DNA of 64,000 bases from Arion vulgaris. Taxonomy: Eukaryota; Mollusca; Gastropoda; Stylommatophora; Arionidae. The DNA is taken from assembly GCA_020796225.1 (NCBI GenBank), contig CM036754.1:44018420-44082419 (forward strand), read 5' to 3'. The position numbers and the translations under genes were made by a program. Shown here in pieces: positions 1 through 10,824 of the stretch (position 1 is its first letter; each line of letters starts with the position of its first letter). The notes under the pieces were generated by a model. The model was not told the origin of the DNA and did not search any database. It saw nothing but the letters and a program-made list of their open reading frames with translations.

Positions 1-153
1 GAGACATGATCACCTACACCGGCAGGGACTTGATTGATTGAATGGAAAGCTAGGACTTTTATCTAGGACTCATAAACATGTAGAGACATTTTTACCTCCT
101 TTTAACAAAGATTTGTAAGCGGGAAATCGTGTGTTATTTTAAATTATTGTATC

Positions 154-265
154 AGCAACACAGTTCTAGCGCTACAAGTAAGACTTTATCATCATTGTTT
201 GCATTTCACTGACAAAACTGTCACCTAATATAACTTTGTGACATTTTTTTAAAATTTCACGTTTA
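154..265. repeat. Short repeat shared with 34180-34284
   Basis: This stretch carries the phrase acaaaactgtcacctaatat and its surroundings, which recur at 34180-34284 with modest divergence. In both places an RNase H-type LINE remnant follows, so it is probably part of the same old repeat. No coding sequence is visible from 1 to 290. Confidence 0.6.
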
Positions 266-289
266 CATACATATATATAATTATACTAG

Positions 290-1165
290 TCTGTGTGTCG
301 TGGTAAGAAGTCAGGACACGGCCGACACGGTTTCAACTAGCGAGGACGGCTCAGACTCAGAAAGGTAGGGTCGTTTGCAGAGAGGAATTTATTACAGTTA
401 CAGGAGGCTAAGGAGGAAAACCACTTCTACTTGCATTCTTCTTCTTTAAACGATTCATATCGACAATTTGTTAAACCACTCTGTGATTTTTATGCGATCT
501 GAGCCTAAGAGGTATTGTAGGTTGTGCCAGTTATGAATGAGAATACATCCGAGATCGACTGCGTTTTTTATTTACTATCATCTATATAAACGATATAACT
601 ATTATTATAGCTATACTTATATAGATAATATACTACTTAAAGTTAAAGTACTTATGTATACTAGAATAGGTTCCTAGACCACTACTTCAGTTGCCGCTTA
701 AGACAAGCCTTGTAGGTCGCAGTGTTTCTATTCTTGCGAGCTCCAGCAACACGCGCGACTTACGTCCAGTATGAGTATCATATATGATATGATGAGAATG
801 GAATTTAAGACCAGTACTACTGCAGCTTTTCTGTCTATACTAATATTCTTACACTGTACTGTGTCATTAATCATGTGATTAATTAATCTATTCAATTTTA
901 AGATCCAAACCGACAGGTTGCGAATAAATGTCTCTGGAGGTTTTCAACCTGCAGAGGCTGATGTGGATCTATTTTCCAGAACATGTGAGTGAACGCGGAA
1001 ACCAAATAGCTCAAGCTGTCAAACTTTCATCAACAGCATTGATTGTCGGGAATTGGATAGGAGAATATCCGTCAGTTTCTCTAGGACCTCTTGTTGGATG
1101 AAGACACTAAGAATGCTATTTAATCTCTGCAGAGATTTAGATTAGGAACTACATGTACTGTAGTT
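290..1165 (+). pseudogene. Decayed RNase H domain of an I-like LINE
   Basis: Short blocks match, in order, the better preserved RNase H domain at 53180-53700. They cover the segment after the TDGS motif, the block around the catalytic Glu, the block after SDS, the CPGHAGV-like region and the following rapid spacer. Unrelated AT-rich DNA separates the blocks, especially 430-760, and the frame is lost. RNase H in I-clade LINEs degrades RNA in RNA-DNA hybrids during retrotransposition; this copy cannot be active. The assignment rests on nucleotide similarity seen by eye within this window. Confidence 0.6.
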
Positions 1166-1344
1166 TACTCTGTGACTGACCCCTGTAGTAGCCACTCATT
1201 TTAATGGAACTGACCATTTGGGTGCTCGTGACATCCAGGTCACTGCCATCTGATCATGTTCATCTGATGATCATAGTCGATTTGCTCTGGAGAATCGCTT
1301 TATTTGTTTATATGGTACCTTGCGACCTCATGGACTCAACACTC

Positions 1345-1690
1345 TACATTTCTATGCTTCTTAGTACTTTCTCTTCTCATGCTCTATATTTTATATGTTA
1401 AATGTATATGAACTATGTCATATATTTACTTGATTTTTTATTGTTTCTCTTCTTTTTCCACTTCTAGTTTTTCTGTATTTATTTCGTTATTCGATTTTAG
1501 TCACATATTTTCATTCCTTTTTAACCGTTGTAATATCTTTGTCAAAGTCTATATGTGTTGTTCTGTGACATTTGTCACTTTTGTTGTATCATTTGCTTGA
1601 TAAATGCCTTTTTGGTCGAAACTTTGCTGTGTATTGTCATTGTTTTTGTATTTTGTAAAACTACAGCACTTTGTTATTACGTGTTTTGTA
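1345..1690 (+). repeat. Interspersed repeat R1 (hairpin-bearing), copy without MITE
   Basis: This is the reverse-complement relative of 37640-38120. It ends with a hairpin motif (gcc-tttt-ggtcgaaac) followed by tgctgtgtattg and a stretch rich in tttgtattttgtaaaactac. The same end appears at 5278-5345 (inverted), 5530-5620 and once in every unit of the 1688-bp array. Unlike 37640-38120 this copy has no MITE, so it serves as an empty site. No coding potential is convincing. From 1691 to about 2200 I see nothing recognisable. Confidence 0.65.
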
Positions 1691-2199
1691 TATCATTATG
1701 ATATTAGTATATACTGGTGTACCCTATAATTTCAATAGCATTACTCTCTCTCTGATATTGTCCAGAATCCTTTCACCATTTTTGCTCTTTCTGCATCTAA
1801 TATTATGCTTACTCCTTTTGTGTGATTGCTTTCTTCTGAATATATTGTTCTAAAGTTGTCTGAATATAATTCCCTGTACCTAACCATCTCATTTCGCTTA
1901 TTCCTAGTCGGTTAATTCCTGTTCTTTGTGCTTTCTAATTTGCTACTTAAGGCTAGCGTTCGGTCATTCTATGTTCCGAAATTTAAGAGTCGTTTTCTGT
2001 TGATGTTGTTTGGTTCTGGTTTCATTGTATTGAGACATGAATTTACTAGGGATAATCACGGAGGTAGGTTCATTCTTGCTTTCCGTCGGCAGTGACTATA
2101 CTAGCCGGGGATCATAGCTATTGTCTCTATTGAAATCTTCTGCCTATCATCTTGGATTTAAGTTAAAACTTACGGTCCTCTCACATCCCATTCACCATC

Positions 2200-4450
2200 T
2201 GCTTCCATGGCTTGATACAACACTAAGATATACCAGTAAATATAACAGCAGATCAACTGGTCAAGGAAGGTGCTGCAGGAGAGCAGCTGGATGCACCAGT
2301 TACGACAATATAGAATACATTTCTGTCAATAATATCAAATCAATATTAAAGACATGCTCTGATACAGCACCTGGTCCTGATGGTGTTCAGTACAGTCACA
2401 TAAAATGTCTGGAGGACAAAGGTCTTGCTGAATTATGCAAGCTTTTCAATAAAAGTATCCATACTGGCACTATTCCTGATGCTGGCTTCACAGCTATCTG
2501 AGACCCTTACCTAAACCTGGAAAAGATCTCACAGGCACAAATGGATATAGAATTATTACCTTGCAAAACACTGTCGGCAAACTGCTTGAAAAATTCATAG
2601 CCCGTAGAATTTCAAATATAATGGAGACAAATGGTCTTTTCCCTCCACTCTCGGCGGCTATCGTCCAGGAAAGGACATCTGGTGCAATGTAGCGGTTTTT
2701 GCATATGATTCGTATGAGGGGTTTCAGATGGGGATGGAAATGGCAGCAGCGGTCATTGATTTGCAGGACGCATATAACAATGTCTCTTACAGCTTACTTA
2801 TGCAGTTATTGATGGATTTGCAGGTGGAATCACGTTTGGTCAAGTGGATTGCAGCTGCACTTTTTGAGCGCACGTTATCAATGCATTGTGGTTCATCGGC
2901 ATCACAACCACAACAGGTCCTAATGAGCCTTCCTCAGGGATCACCACTCGCCAGTTCTGTTCAATGTATACACCGTCGGAGTAACCAGCACACAAAGGAT
3001 GGGATTGGCAGAACAATGTCGTACGCCGATGATATTCTGGTATATCACATGGGCAAGGACAGAAATGAAATTGCATCTGCATTACAGTGTGAGCTGAGTA
3101 GGATTGATGACTGGTGCAACGAATTCGAAGCGAATGTGAACCCAGCATAGGCCTCTCTGACATGGTTCCCCTTAACACTCACATAGTAAAGACACCTACC
3201 CCAGTTGTCAGCATGTGTAACAAAGGCATAGACAGAAGCGAAACACTAAAATATCTTGGAATAACAGTTGACAGAAGTCTGTCATTTAAGTCATGTTGAG
3301 AACGTAATCCTAAAGGGAAAAAAAAAGCTAACTGCTCTCAAAGTTATGGCGGAGGCGGATATTGAACAATGCATGCTACTTTTTCTTTATCAAGGACTAG
3401 TGCTGAGCGTGGTGAACTATGACCTTGGTCTTCTGACAGTAAGCAGAACATCGCTGGATAATTAAACAGGATCCAAAATGAAGCGATGAAGCTTATACTT
3501 GGTTGCACACGTGACACTTCTTGTGAGGCAATGCGCTATGTCCTTGGATTGCCAACGATGGCCATGAGACACAAAGTCGCACATGTAAAATCTTATCTGA
3601 GAGTTTCTGCTGACACAAATCATCCTCTGCACAAATCCATAAATGAAAACAAGGGCAGGCGATTGAAGAGAGGTCGATCCTGGATGGCCGAGGCAGAGGA
3701 TGTTATTAAGCTTGTCTGTACTCTAGATGAGCTGAGGTATGATGAAGAATGGATGCCTATATCAGAGGATATGACTGCTTACACCAGGGTTGTCAGCACA
3801 CTTGGACGCCGCTGTAGAGAATGGGCCCTGGGCGTCGTCAATGCGGAAATTCTTGCACTCGTGGATCAGCACTCCCATCCATGTGATATCATTATCTACA
3901 CTGATGGCTCTGTCAAACGTGGCACCAGATCATCGTGGGCTTACTCAGCACAACGAAACGGTCGCACACTTCATGAGGACTGCTGGACTTTCGAGACAAC
4001 GACATCGTGCATGACTATGGAGATCACCACTGCCTCCAGGGCTCTGTCATGGGTGGCTGAGCAACAGGTTACCCATACCATCATCATATCAGACTCAATG
4101 AATATGCTTCAACCGATTGCATCTGGAAGTATGCGTGTGGAATGGGTGGACATCATTCGGAGATCACATCTCAAGAAATTGACTTGCCTGGACATGCTGG
4201 AGTGCGAGGTAACGAGTGTGCTGACTCTCTTGCAAACAATGCCCGACTCAAGTGGGCAGAAGTATGGACAGAACCGATATCATCAATGCGGTACGCTCTC
4301 AATTGTGTGACATTGGCGGGTCTCAGACGCTGGAACGAGTTCGAGAATTAGGCGTTAAGTTTGGACATGCCAGACAGTGTCGTCTTCGTGGTAGAGAGAG
4401 AAGATGTAGTAATCAACTTCTCATGGGTACTGTGAGCAAATGAACTTTGG
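2200..4450 (+). pseudogene. I-like LINE: broken reverse transcriptase and RNase H
   Basis: This is the C-terminal part of an ORF2 from a LINE that carries RNase H. Reverse transcriptase motifs appear in order: APGPDGVQ (about 2368-2395), a palm segment with DLQDAYNNV (about 2758-2786), LPQGSPL (about 2929-2950) and the catalytic box YADDILVY (about 3021-3044). RNase H follows at 3486-4330 with IYTDGSV, a catalytic Glu in TMEITTASRA, SDSMNM, and PGHAGVRGNECADSLA in a shifted frame. At least five frameshifts or stops break it into frames 2121-2501, 2728-3150, 3114-3299, 3268-3465 and 3486-4310. The endonuclease and ORF1 are missing, so the copy is 5'-truncated. The paralogue at 49663-53815 shares the domain order. 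Confidence 0.85.
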
Positions 4451-4559
4451 GATGGCTGCTGCAACAGAGGACAGAGCACGAATGGGAATGCCCAATGTGC
4501 ATGACGTCGATCGCATAACATAACAAGAAAATAATGATTAAATCAATCAGAAAGCCACC

Positions 4560-5015
4560 AATACTAACTCAGAATGATTGTCAAAATATGAGCAGATTAG
4601 AAGTTGTCATTCCGTGCTTCAGAACAGGACACAATTGACTCTGCAGACATATGTATACAACATTTCAGCTGGCAATTCAGTCATCCAGACTGCAGAGCAC
4701 ATACTTCAAGGCTGCCCCGAATATGATATACTGAGGCAAACTCACTGGCTGAAAAGAAAACATTGCTGGAAAGAAAATTGCACAGACCTGTGTGTGAGTT
4801 ACAAAAGACAGTGAAGTTTATACAAGAGACAACATTAATATATATAGACAATATTTCAAGCAAACGTAAGGATGAGATAAGGACATGGGGAAGGCAAAGA
4901 GATAAGTACCTGGATGACTCGGCCACATGGCATTCTCAGCAAAGTTATTTTTGTTTATGATTGTTGGCCTGGATATAACCAAACAAGATTTGTCCTTAGG
5001 TAGAAAAGCTTACTA
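4560..5015 (+). pseudogene. LINE C-terminal zinc-knuckle region and 3' end
   Basis: The frame at 4578-4814 contains AEHILQGCPEYDILRQTHW, the C-terminal Cys/His motif found after RNase H in I/Jockey-type ORF2 proteins. A related copy lies at 32930-33100. The following noncoding part (about 4878-5015) recurs at 38510-38660, which supports it as a LINE 3' tail. It may be the end of the element at 2200-4450 or of a close family; the junction at 4450-4560 is too decayed to tell. Confidence 0.65.
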
Positions 5016-5180
5016 CTACTAATATAATTCAACCAACTAGATTCAATATAGAACAATCTTTGCATCTGAGACTTGTGAGGCAACTTGATGAAAGTTTTAA
5101 TTGTTGCCAATTATCATGTCATGTATTTTTTCCCATTCTATTAGTGTATTACCCCTATTGTTTCTCTATTATATATCGAT

Positions 5181-5277
5181 TTAAGCAGTTTGGAGTTACC
5201 CATTGTACAAGTAGAACTGAGGGGCAGAGTGAGGAGCATGTATAATCAGCAAGCCACTGGAACCATCAGTATGCATA
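5181..5277 (+). repeat. Fragment of the I-like LINE 3' coding end
   Basis: About 97 bp match 53660-53760 closely, including gcagtttggagttaccc and the later accatcag-atgcatactc block. This is the segment just downstream of RNase H in the I-like LINE. It is cut off by the inverted-repeat element that begins at about 5278. Confidence 0.7.
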
Positions 5278-5630
5278 CTCGGATACACGAAACACAGAAA
5301 AACAAAGTACTGTAGTTATACAATAACAATACACAGCAATGTTTCGACCAAAAGGCCTTTATCAAGGATACAACAAAAATATCAATGGGTATCAAATATC
5401 AAAGGCCTGTATCAAAGGATACAACAGAAATAACGAATTTCACTTCTTTCACAGCACACTACAGATAGAATACAACAATAAAATCCCAACGGCCTTAAAA
5501 TGAAAATCGTCAATTCTGTTGTATCCTTTCCTTGTTGATAAAGGCCTTTTGGTCGAAACGCTGCTGTGTATTGTTTTTGTATTTTGTAAAATTACAGTAC
5601 TTAGTTTTTATGTGTTTCACCATTGCTACA
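5278..5630. repeat. R1 repeat pair forming ~90-bp terminal inverted repeats
   Basis: The left end (from gaaacacagaaaaacaaagt) is an imperfect reverse complement of the right end (acttagtttttatgtgtttc). Each arm is about 90 bp and contains the ggcc-tttt-ggtc-gaaac hairpin. The interior (5400-5520) matches 37690-37800, part of another R1 copy. It may be a foldback/MITE-like element or two R1 ends in opposite orientation. It lies just upstream of ankyrin gene A. Confidence 0.6.
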
Positions 5631-5702
5631 TAGTTTTACTGTAGTCTTCCTCATATCGATAAGATTTGTTTGGCGCATACTAATTATTTGTGTTATTATT
5701 TT

Positions 5703-5715
5703 CTATGTCATTCAG
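5703..5715 (+). promoter_or_regulatory. Probable 3' splice acceptor before ankyrin gene A
   Basis: The AT/pyrimidine-rich tract tattattttctatgtcatt is followed by cag, with the ATG three bases later. The same tract and acceptor occur before copy B (about 38890-38903). An upstream noncoding exon is implied but I cannot locate it. Confidence 0.55.
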
Positions 5716-5718
5716 AAT

Positions 5719-8700
5719 ATGCCTCACAGAAAGGGAAACAAGAAAAGAAATAAGAAAGGTAGCAAGGCATCTTTAGATGAACAACATAAGAAACAGAAAA
5801 CTGAACATTGCCTGGAACAGTCAAGGTCACATTGTACTCACAGTTACAGCGAGGCAGCATCAGAATCAAGTGATGCTGTTAGAACGACCTCATTAGCTGA
5901 ATCAATAACATATTTGTCATCTGATCTGTCAATCAAACAACAAGATTCTTCAGATGTTGGAAATGCCCTCTCTTTGAATGAGGATTTGTTTCATCAGAAG
6001 TCCGCAAATAAGTGCAAGGTACAACATGAGAAGAAGGAAACACAAGGAAATGCAACTCAGGACATAAGAGCAGTTCATAGAACACTACTGAATGTCATTG
6101 CATCAGGAACACTTTGTCAAGTCATTGAACTGCTTAAGGGAGATCACACTTTCTCACAAGATGAACTAGATAATGCACTAATAGCAGCTTGTCAACATGG
6201 ACACAAATACATCATCCAGGCACTTGTTCGTCTTGGTGCAAATGTCCAATACAAGGACACAAATGGAAACACACCATTGATGATAAGTGTCAGATATGGC
6301 TTTATCGATATTGTTCGCTTTCTTCTTATGAAGAAGGCAGATATCAATACTTGTGATTCTACAGGCAATACAGCTTTGATTCTTGCTATAAGACCTTCAG
6401 GATCCACAGAGATGGTGAAGGTTCTCCTAGAACAAGAAGGAATCAACATTAATCATCAGAACCAAGATGGGTATACAGTTTTCATGAAAACTTTAGATGT
6501 CATGGATATTGATACTGTGAAAATATTACTGGACAAACATTCGAAACAAATTAAAGAAAGTAATGATTTTACTCCTGTTGTTGAAAACTTTATTGCAGTC
6601 GAAGAATCTGTGAACTGTAAGGGGGAGACAGCGCAAATAATTGCTGACAAATATGGGATTGGAAATATTTGGAAACTTTTCAAAACACATGCAGAAAGTG
6701 GTTTACCATTAGCAGCAGCTTATGAAACATGTGACATAGAGTCATTTAATATCTTGTTGGACTGTCAGTTTTCAGACATGAATGAAAAGGAAGAATATAT
6801 GGAAAACGAATTTAAAAAAATAATAGATAACTTTATAATAAATAATGTAACAACTATTAGGGACAATGAAATGTCAATGATTCAAAGTCTCCTGAAATAT
6901 AGAGCAGAAATTGACATAATGTGGCAAAATTGTTCTCGTTTACTGTATGTTGCTATTGAGCGAGGACAATACAAACTGGTTCAGTTTCTATGTAAACATT
7001 TTGATCAGCAAAAGCAATCTCATCACATTACTGACATTCAGAATGATGATATTACTGACATTCAAGAAGAGGCTTTGATAAAAGCTGCAGAAGTTGGTAA
7101 ATGTGACATCATTCAACTTTTACTAAAATATAACACAAATGTTGAGCCTATCACTTTCTATGATTCATCACCACTTAACTCTGCTCTCAGAAATGGACAT
7201 ATAGAATGTGCAAAACTTCTGATTCAAAATGGTGCAAAAATAGACATCAAAGAAGCACTTACAATTGTTGTGTATCACCAAATGGTAAAGTGCATGAACT
7301 TCCTCATGGAAACATACAGACAAGAAATTGTGAACTATATCTCAGAAATAGATTCACAAGAAAACGAGTTACTAATCTCTGCTGCATGCAAAGGAAATCT
7401 GGAAATTATTGAACAAATTCTTGATGCTGGTGCTGATGTCAATGGATCTGATTGTGAAGGGCAGACACCACTAGAGGCATCAAAAGATGGCAACGTTGCT
7501 TCATTTCTAATTAGAAGAGGGGCAAATGTTAAGCAAGTAAATTTATTATCTACAATGACAGACATTCGCTGGGATGATTCTTCTAAAATTGAGGCTGTTA
7601 AAGTATTATTAGAAAATGGAGTCTCTGTCAATGAAAGTTATGATAACGGTAAATCACTGTTAATATTCGCAGCTTCTTTTAAATTCAGTAGGTCCACTCT
7701 GCCGTTATTATTAGACTATGGTGCTAATTTAAATGATCAAGATGATGATGGTAATACTGCTCTTATACATGCTGTTTTTAATGGCTGTTCACAAAATGTG
7801 TCAATATTACTTCAGTCTGCCAAAAACACGAATGACCTTGTTAATTTTCAAAACCATGACGGAATGTCTGCAGTGATGCTTGCTGTGATGAATGAAAGGA
7901 AACTTAAAATAGTACAAGAACTGGTAGATCATGGTGCTGATGTGAATATTAAAGATGTGAATGGAAATATTGCACTGTTACATGCCCTTACCCACTACAT
8001 CGAACAAACTAAAGAAATTATAACAACTTTGATCAAAGCTGGAAGCAATGTCAACTGTCAAAACAATTATGGTTTCTCTCCATTGATGCTGGCTTCTAGA
8101 ATGTGTTTATTGTATCCAATATCAGTTCTGCTGGATTCAGGAGCAGACGTTAATGCTGTCAGCATGAAGGATAACACAAAAACAGCAATTTCATTTCTCA
8201 ATTGTGAAACATGTTTAATAGAAAATGAAATAAGTTGCATTGAAGCCTTGCTCAAGAGAGGAGCTAGTATGTCATATTTAAACCCATATTTTTTTCATCA
8301 AATTATCATACAAAGAAAGATAGCTATTATTCCAAAGTTGATTCGACATGGACTAGCACCATCAGATGTCAGACCAAACCTATTATTTTATAGCAACATT
8401 GGCACAATTCCTACTGTCTCACCACTCTGTGTAGCTCTGTTGGTTGGAAGTGTTTCACTGTGTAGATACTTTTTTGAAAATCTGTTTCTAACTAACTCTG
8501 ATGTTTCTTCTCTGACTCGCAACAAGAACATTCAACATTTTCTTAACTTGAATCAAAAACAAGAAAGTTTGGACTTTCTTAATGAAATATCATCACAGCC
8601 ATTGTCACTCTTCCAGCTGACTCTTGTATCAATTTCATCTACTGTTGGCTCTTCCCCTGGACGTGAGCTCAGAGTCAACATGTTACCCTTACCTCAAGTA

Positions 8701-8811
8701 ATGAAAGACAAACTTCTATTTCAGTCAGAAGTGGTACCATTAAACATCCAATCAGAAAGTTTCGTCACATTGACATTACGACACCCTAGTAATGATTATA
8801 ATTCTGACTGA
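5719..8811 (+). CDS. Ankyrin-repeat protein with C-terminal SOCS-box-like motif (copy A)
   Basis: An uninterrupted frame encodes 1030 aa. I start at the ATG of MPHRKGNK because it lies 3 bp after a pyrimidine-rich tract ending in cattcag, a likely 3' splice site. The open frame extends upstream to 5623, but that part looks intronic. Residues 1 to about 110 are Lys- and Ser-rich, with an NLS-like RKGNKKRNKKGSK. From about residue 149 to 920 there are many ankyrin repeats, shown by NGNTPLMISVRYG, TGNTALILAIRPSG, DGNTALIHAVFNGC and YGFSPLMLASRMC, with AGADVN-type turns. Residues 963-1000 contain SLFQLTLVSI then LPLPQVMKDKLLF, which resemble the BC box and Cul5 box of SOCS boxes. If real, this would make it an ASB-like substrate receptor for an Elongin BC-Cullin 5 ubiquitin ligase; that role is inferred. 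The C-terminus is shortened relative to copy B. Confidence 0.85.
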   Translation: MPHRKGNKKRNKKGSKASLDEQHKKQKTEHCLEQSRSHCTHSYSEAASESSDAVRTTSLAESITYLSSDLSIKQQDSSDVGNALSLNEDLFHQKSANKCKVQHEKKETQGNATQDIRAVHRTLLNVIASGTLCQVIELLKGDHTFSQDELDNALIAACQHGHKYIIQALVRLGANVQYKDTNGNTPLMISVRYGFIDIVRFLLMKKADINTCDSTGNTALILAIRPSGSTEMVKVLLEQEGININHQNQDGYTVFMKTLDVMDIDTVKILLDKHSKQIKESNDFTPVVENFIAVEESVNCKGETAQIIADKYGIGNIWKLFKTHAESGLPLAAAYETCDIESFNILLDCQFSDMNEKEEYMENEFKKIIDNFIINNVTTIRDNEMSMIQSLLKYRAEIDIMWQNCSRLLYVAIERGQYKLVQFLCKHFDQQKQSHHITDIQNDDITDIQEEALIKAAEVGKCDIIQLLLKYNTNVEPITFYDSSPLNSALRNGHIECAKLLIQNGAKIDIKEALTIVVYHQMVKCMNFLMETYRQEIVNYISEIDSQENELLISAACKGNLEIIEQILDAGADVNGSDCEGQTPLEASKDGNVASFLIRRGANVKQVNLLSTMTDIRWDDSSKIEAVKVLLENGVSVNESYDNGKSLLIFAASFKFSRSTLPLLLDYGANLNDQDDDGNTALIHAVFNGCSQNVSILLQSAKNTNDLVNFQNHDGMSAVMLAVMNERKLKIVQELVDHGADVNIKDVNGNIALLHALTHYIEQTKEIITTLIKAGSNVNCQNNYGFSPLMLASRMCLLYPISVLLDSGADVNAVSMKDNTKTAISFLNCETCLIENEISCIEALLKRGASMSYLNPYFFHQIIIQRKIAIIPKLIRHGLAPSDVRPNLLFYSNIGTIPTVSPLCVALLVGSVSLCRYFFENLFLTNSDVSSLTRNKNIQHFLNLNQKQESLDFLNEISSQPLSLFQLTLVSISSTVGSSPGRELRVNMLPLPQVMKDKLLFQSEVVPLNIQSESFVTLTLRHPSNDYNSD

Positions 8812-8960
8812 GAGCTTTCGTTGATAGCACTGACGAGAGCTTGACAATGACAGCACTGTCACTGTAAGGGGTGTGTTACACGATAACACTGAGAGCTTGA
8901 TATGATAGCACTGACACTGAGAGTGTTACAAGATAGCAGTGACAGCTTGACATGAAAGAG
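8812..8960 (+). repeat. Degenerate 28-bp minisatellite after gene A
   Basis: Irregular copies of a unit like gagagcttgacatgatagca with ctgacact at its end begin directly at the stop codon. The same unit forms clean arrays at 42138-42560 and 57715-57950. It is probably in the 3' UTR of the ankyrin gene. Confidence 0.75.
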
Positions 8961-9930
8961 CTGACACTATCTCTTTGTTTAGTTGAGTCTCTTGCAATCT
9001 CCATACATTACTTTCTCTTCATTCTTGATATTTTTTTACCATATTTTCTTTGCTGTAGTCATATATTTTGCTGTCACTACTTTCAGGATTCACTCTAATT
9101 TCATTGCTCTTTGCTTTAATGAGCAGCTGAAAAGGACTTCTAGCAGGAGGTCCTTTCGAGACAAAGAGACACTGCACTTACATGAGTGGTCATCACAGGG
9201 CATGGGCCATAACATTTATGTAAATTTAGACTTTTTCCACTACATTTATGCAGGCATTCTGATTGCTGTAGTCTGCCTACTTAGTCTTTAGCACATTAAC
9301 TTGCTAGAGCAGACTGTTGTCTTACTTAGATGTAGAAGAACCTGGCCAGCCACTGTTAACTGTACTTGAGTCTCATGCATCTTGAGTCTCTCTTTTTCAT
9401 ATCCTGTATAGCATCCTCAGCTTCTGCTGCAAGTATTGATGGCCTTTCACAATTGATTTGTATGTTTATTTCAGGTCTAGCATCAGATTGTACAAATATT
9501 TTCTATCATTACATTTTATACATTATAATCATTTCTTAGTGGGATTGTCAGCATCCTGTATTTATGAACGTTCATTTTCCTGGTCATTTATTTGTTTGTA
9601 AATTGTTATTGTGTTCTTTTTTCCCATCGGTAAGATTTAAAATATTTTTGTTTTAGCTAAATTTCCATCTCTTTTCTATATTTGTTTGCTAATTTCCTTA
9701 TGAACTCCGAAATTTTGTCTGTTTCCTCTTTTATTTGTAATATTTCACGTCATCCACTTTTGCTTTGCAGCAAGTTTAATCGCTAGAGTTATTTTTGGTT
9801 TAGATGGTTGGTATATTAAATCTTTTGCCACATTTCATTTGTGAGAGTTACAATAGTTTAGTAGTTTTTGCGCTTTCTTGAAGGCTTGTGGTCAGGTATC
9901 AAGTTCCGAAGTGGAATTTTTTTCAAGCCA
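8961..9930 (+). repeat. Conserved 3' flank of the ankyrin gene (duplication copy 1)
   Basis: This noncoding stretch matches 42560-44500 (with two insertions there) and 57950-58620. Shared landmarks include tttagttgagt, cactctaatttcattgctc, ttgctagagcagactgttgt and tcagcttctgctgcaagtat. Short open frames inside it (for example 8983-9291) are not conserved as proteins among the copies and I do not call them genes. Confidence 0.8.
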
Positions 9931-10015
9931 TAGTGGCTCTCAGGTCAACCCAGTTACAAGTGAAGACCAGAGAAACACTGGGAAGTAAAAACAGCCACAT
10001 GATACCGTATCGTTC
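9931..10015 (+). repeat. Truncated SINE relic
   Basis: The run around gtggctctcaggtcaaccca and accagagaaacactgggaag matches the body of the tRNA-derived SINE at 48152-48413 and the relic at 44510-44715. It sits at the same point of the duplicated flank as the 44510 copy, so it predates the duplication. Confidence 0.65.
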
Positions 10016-10049
10016 TGGGCTCCCTAGTGACGAAGGGTGAAGAAGAAAC

Positions 10050-10225
10050 AGGCCCAAGGGTTGGAGAAGACCATTGAGGAAGGAGACATCCCAGCAAAGA
10101 GGAGAAGAGGAAGACCACAGAGAAGATGGATTCAGGATGTGACTTGATTTGAACATGGCAGCTGCAGATGTAAGGACTGTTAGAGTGGCAACATTCTGCT
10201 CAGGACAAGTTATTATTGGATGATG
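10050..10225 (+). repeat. LINE 3' tail fragment
   Basis: It encodes a broken EKTIEEGDIPAKRRRGRP-like stretch, then noncoding landmarks ctgcagatgtaaggactgtt and cattctgctcaggacaa, and ends in ggatgatga. The same tail is found at 34420-37388 (interrupted), 46270-46535 and, more weakly, 18590-18735. This is the C-terminal/3' end of one RTE-like LINE family. No gene is seen in 10226-10430. Confidence 0.65.
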
Positions 10226-10431
10226 AATAGTAAATAGTTACTGTTCATTGAAGACATGTTAATTTATTATAAATTTGTAAATACTGTTGCAACCTGGTCT
10301 TGTTGTCATTGATATCAAACCATCCATCAATCTTCAAGGTATTAAAATGTAACCGATTTCATTATACGTATCATTCCATGATCTTTTCCAGGTCCGGAGA
10401 TTAAAATGTTCTAGTTTCTTCTTTTTTGTGT

Positions 10432-10640
10432 TCAGTTTCGTATGCTTGTCTCAACTATGCAATGGGTTGTGAAGCTGCGTGTCAGTTGAAGTTCCTCGAG
10501 AGTTCCCCATAGCTTGCTCTGTAAACTTTGTTCATGGGGCCATGTTCGTTGGTGTATGTATGATGGACAGGACTGCAGTCTGGAGACTGTTTCAGTCTGG
10601 CATGCACACTGTGAACAGGCTTTTATTCTGTGCATGTGAT
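10432..10640 (-). pseudogene. LINE ORF2 C-terminus (zinc-knuckle region)
   Basis: The minus-strand frame has ACSQCACQTETVSRLQSCPSY-like order (Cys, Cys, His replaced by Arg, Cys) followed by SLQSKLWGTLEELQLTRSF. This matches the C-terminal region of the RNase H LINE family seen at 11165-12300, 44970-45870 and 53920-54145. It is a 5'-truncated fragment. Confidence 0.65.
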
Positions 10641-10824
10641 GGTTGAGCCTTGCAGTGTCCTGTGCTGAGGCAAAAGATTGTTGTGGGTTGTTTTCTATTT
10701 AGTCTGCTGATTTGATCTTGTGGGTGTTTGTTGTGGGCTTGTTTCCTTCACAATTCTGTATTTTTGCTTGATATGTGTCTTGATTTCTGGTAGTGACACT
10801 GGTGTTTGTGTTGTATCAATGGGG

